Source: Burkholderiaceae bacterium
GTDB taxonomy: Bacteria; Pseudomonadota; Gammaproteobacteria; Burkholderiales; Burkholderiaceae
Assembly (NCBI GenBank): GCA_947372155.1
Contig: CANBSM010000008.1
Coordinates: forward strand, 1-23,348
Direction: 5' to 3'
DNA length: 23,348 nt
The first letter of the stretch is position 1. Each line of letters begins with the position of its first letter. The notes under the pieces are model-generated. The model was not told the DNA's origin, did no database searches, and worked only from the letters and a program-made list of their open reading frames with translations. This document shows, piece after piece, positions 22,330-23,348 of the stretch. A program made the translations under genes and the position numbers.

Positions 22330-23348
22330 ATGAATCAAAACGTTATTGACAACGAAACCCAAGAAAAACTAGACGCCTTTATCAAACAAGAGGAGGGCGA
22401 TTCCAATGACTACAAAGGTCTACTGGCAAAGTTCATCACCCTAGTTGCGGTAGGCATGTCACTCTTTCATTTATATGCCGCATATTCGATTGTGCCAACG
22501 CAAGAGTTGCGCGTCATCCACGTTGCCCTGGTTTTATTCTTAGTGTTCTTAAGCTTCCCCATTGCGGCTCGCTTTAAAAATAAGCTCATGCCCTGGGATA
22601 TTGTCTGTGCACTCGTCTCAGTAGCCATCGCGTATTACATTCTGAGTGGTGGCGATGACTTTATGGATCGCAATACTGCCCCCAACTCTACGGATGTCAT
22701 GGTGGGCATTGCATTAATTCTTTTAATCTTAGAAAGCGTGCGAAGAACCAATGGTTTGATCTTGGTCTCGGTAACCATTCTGTTTCTACTCTATGCATTG
22801 TTTGGCAACTACTTACCAGCACCTTGGACTCACAAGGGTTACGATCTTGATCGTTTAGTTGGCTATATGTATATGACTCTAGAAGGCATCTATGGCACTG
22901 CCGTTGATGTTTCTGCAACCCTCATTATTCTCTTCACCATCTTCGGTGCTTTCTTGCAATTTACTGGCGCAGGAAAGTTCTTTATTGATTTCTCATTCGC
23001 AGCAATGGGCGGAAAATCTTCTGGGGTTGGTAGAACTATTGTGATGTCCTCCTTCCTCTTGGGTGGACCATCTGGATCAGGTGTAGCTACCACTGTTACC
23101 GTTGGATCAGTTGCAGCCCCCATGTTAGATAAGGTGGGTTACGAGAAAAATGCAGCCGGGGGACTATTGGCAGCCGGTGGTCTTGGCGCCATCATCTCGC
23201 CCCCGGTACTGGGCGCAGCGGCATTCTTGATTGCCGATTTTCTCAAGATCTCCTATTTGGATGTATTGCTCATGGCAACCATCCCAACCATTCTTTTTTA
23301 TCTTGGCTTATTTGTCATGGTAGAAATTGATGTACGCAAATATGGCAT
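22330..23348 (+). CDS. TRAP transporter fused permease (DctQM-type, TAXI partner), 3' truncated by window
   Basis: The frame is open from ATG 22330 to the window end (339 codons and 2 bases); the C-terminus is missing. A charged N-tail (MNQNVIDNETQEKLDAF) is followed by several hydrophobic helices forming the small DctQ-like part. The large DctM-like part then starts around residue 190, with VDVSATLIILFTIFGAFLQ, GGPSGSGVATTVTVGSV (about 238-254) and GGLGAIISPPVLGAAAFLIADF. These are typical of the 4TM/12TM fused permeases that work with TAXI binding proteins. It imports the bound substrate using an ion gradient. Full family length is about 600-870 residues, so roughly half remains outside. 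Confidence 0.92.
   Translation, partial: MNQNVIDNETQEKLDAFIKQEEGDSNDYKGLLAKFITLVAVGMSLFHLYAAYSIVPTQELRVIHVALVLFLVFLSFPIAARFKNKLMPWDIVCALVSVAIAYYILSGGDDFMDRNTAPNSTDVMVGIALILLILESVRRTNGLILVSVTILFLLYALFGNYLPAPWTHKGYDLDRLVGYMYMTLEGIYGTAVDVSATLIILFTIFGAFLQFTGAGKFFIDFSFAAMGGKSSGVGRTIVMSSFLLGGPSGSGVATTVTVGSVAAPMLDKVGYEKNAAGGLLAAGGLGAIISPPVLGAAAFLIADFLKISYLDVLLMATIPTILFYLGLFVMVEIDVRKYG

Overview
The window looks like chromosomal DNA of a low-GC betaproteobacterium of the Burkholderiaceae, most likely Polynucleobacter or a close freshwater relative. The grounds are the tmRNA tag ANDERFALAA (a betaproteobacterial type), an AT-leaning composition, three Bug-family solute-binding proteins within 7.5 kb, and tightly packed short-spaced operons. 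The genus is inferred from gene content and style, not from a database match. No insertion sequence, integrase, CRISPR array, tRNA or rRNA is visible, and no gap between genes reaches 300 bases.

Layout. (1) 17-423: a complete one-piece tmRNA gene (ssrA) and its terminator. (2) 447-3356, minus: a TonB/heme-iron operon reading tonB (TTG start), hemP (59 codons) and a TonB-dependent receptor, with a possible operator and Fur-like box upstream. (3) 3516-7148, minus: a Bug binding protein, a carboxymuconolactone-decarboxylase-like protein, a pirin and a SAM methyltransferase. (4) 7237-8013, plus: a short TrhO-type tRNA hydroxylase. (5) 8090-13581, plus: a six-gene operon of Bug, MmgE/PrpD, D-2-hydroxyacid dehydrogenase, two half-size CHR (chromate-type) membrane proteins and a second Bug, closed by a strong terminator. 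(6) 13644-15172, minus: two very small genes (55 and 45 aa), a DODA-type dioxygenase and crcB. (7) 15201-18330: an M50 metalloprotease, a cytochrome c'/c556, a convergent cytochrome b561 and an MFS transporter. (8) 18353-23348: a 3-hydroxyacyl-CoA dehydrogenase-like gene divergent from an operon of a second 2-hydroxyacid dehydrogenase, a DapA-family lyase, a TAXI binding protein and a fused TRAP permease that runs off the window end.

How the genes fit together. Regions 5 and 8 look like two separate carboxylate or hydroxyacid uptake-and-catabolism modules. Each joins periplasmic binding protein(s), a membrane component, and dehydrogenase plus lyase/dehydratase enzymes. In region 8 the transporter is a recognised type (TAXI-TRAP). 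In region 5 no TctA/TctB membrane genes accompany the two Bug proteins, and the only membrane proteins are the paired half-CHR proteins; this is the most unusual arrangement in the window. The small genes hemP (2610-2789), the 45-aa membrane protein (14823-14960) and the 55-aa basic Pro/Gly protein (15005-15172) are easy to miss and were read directly from the sequence. All functional names rest on motif reading by eye; no searches were run.
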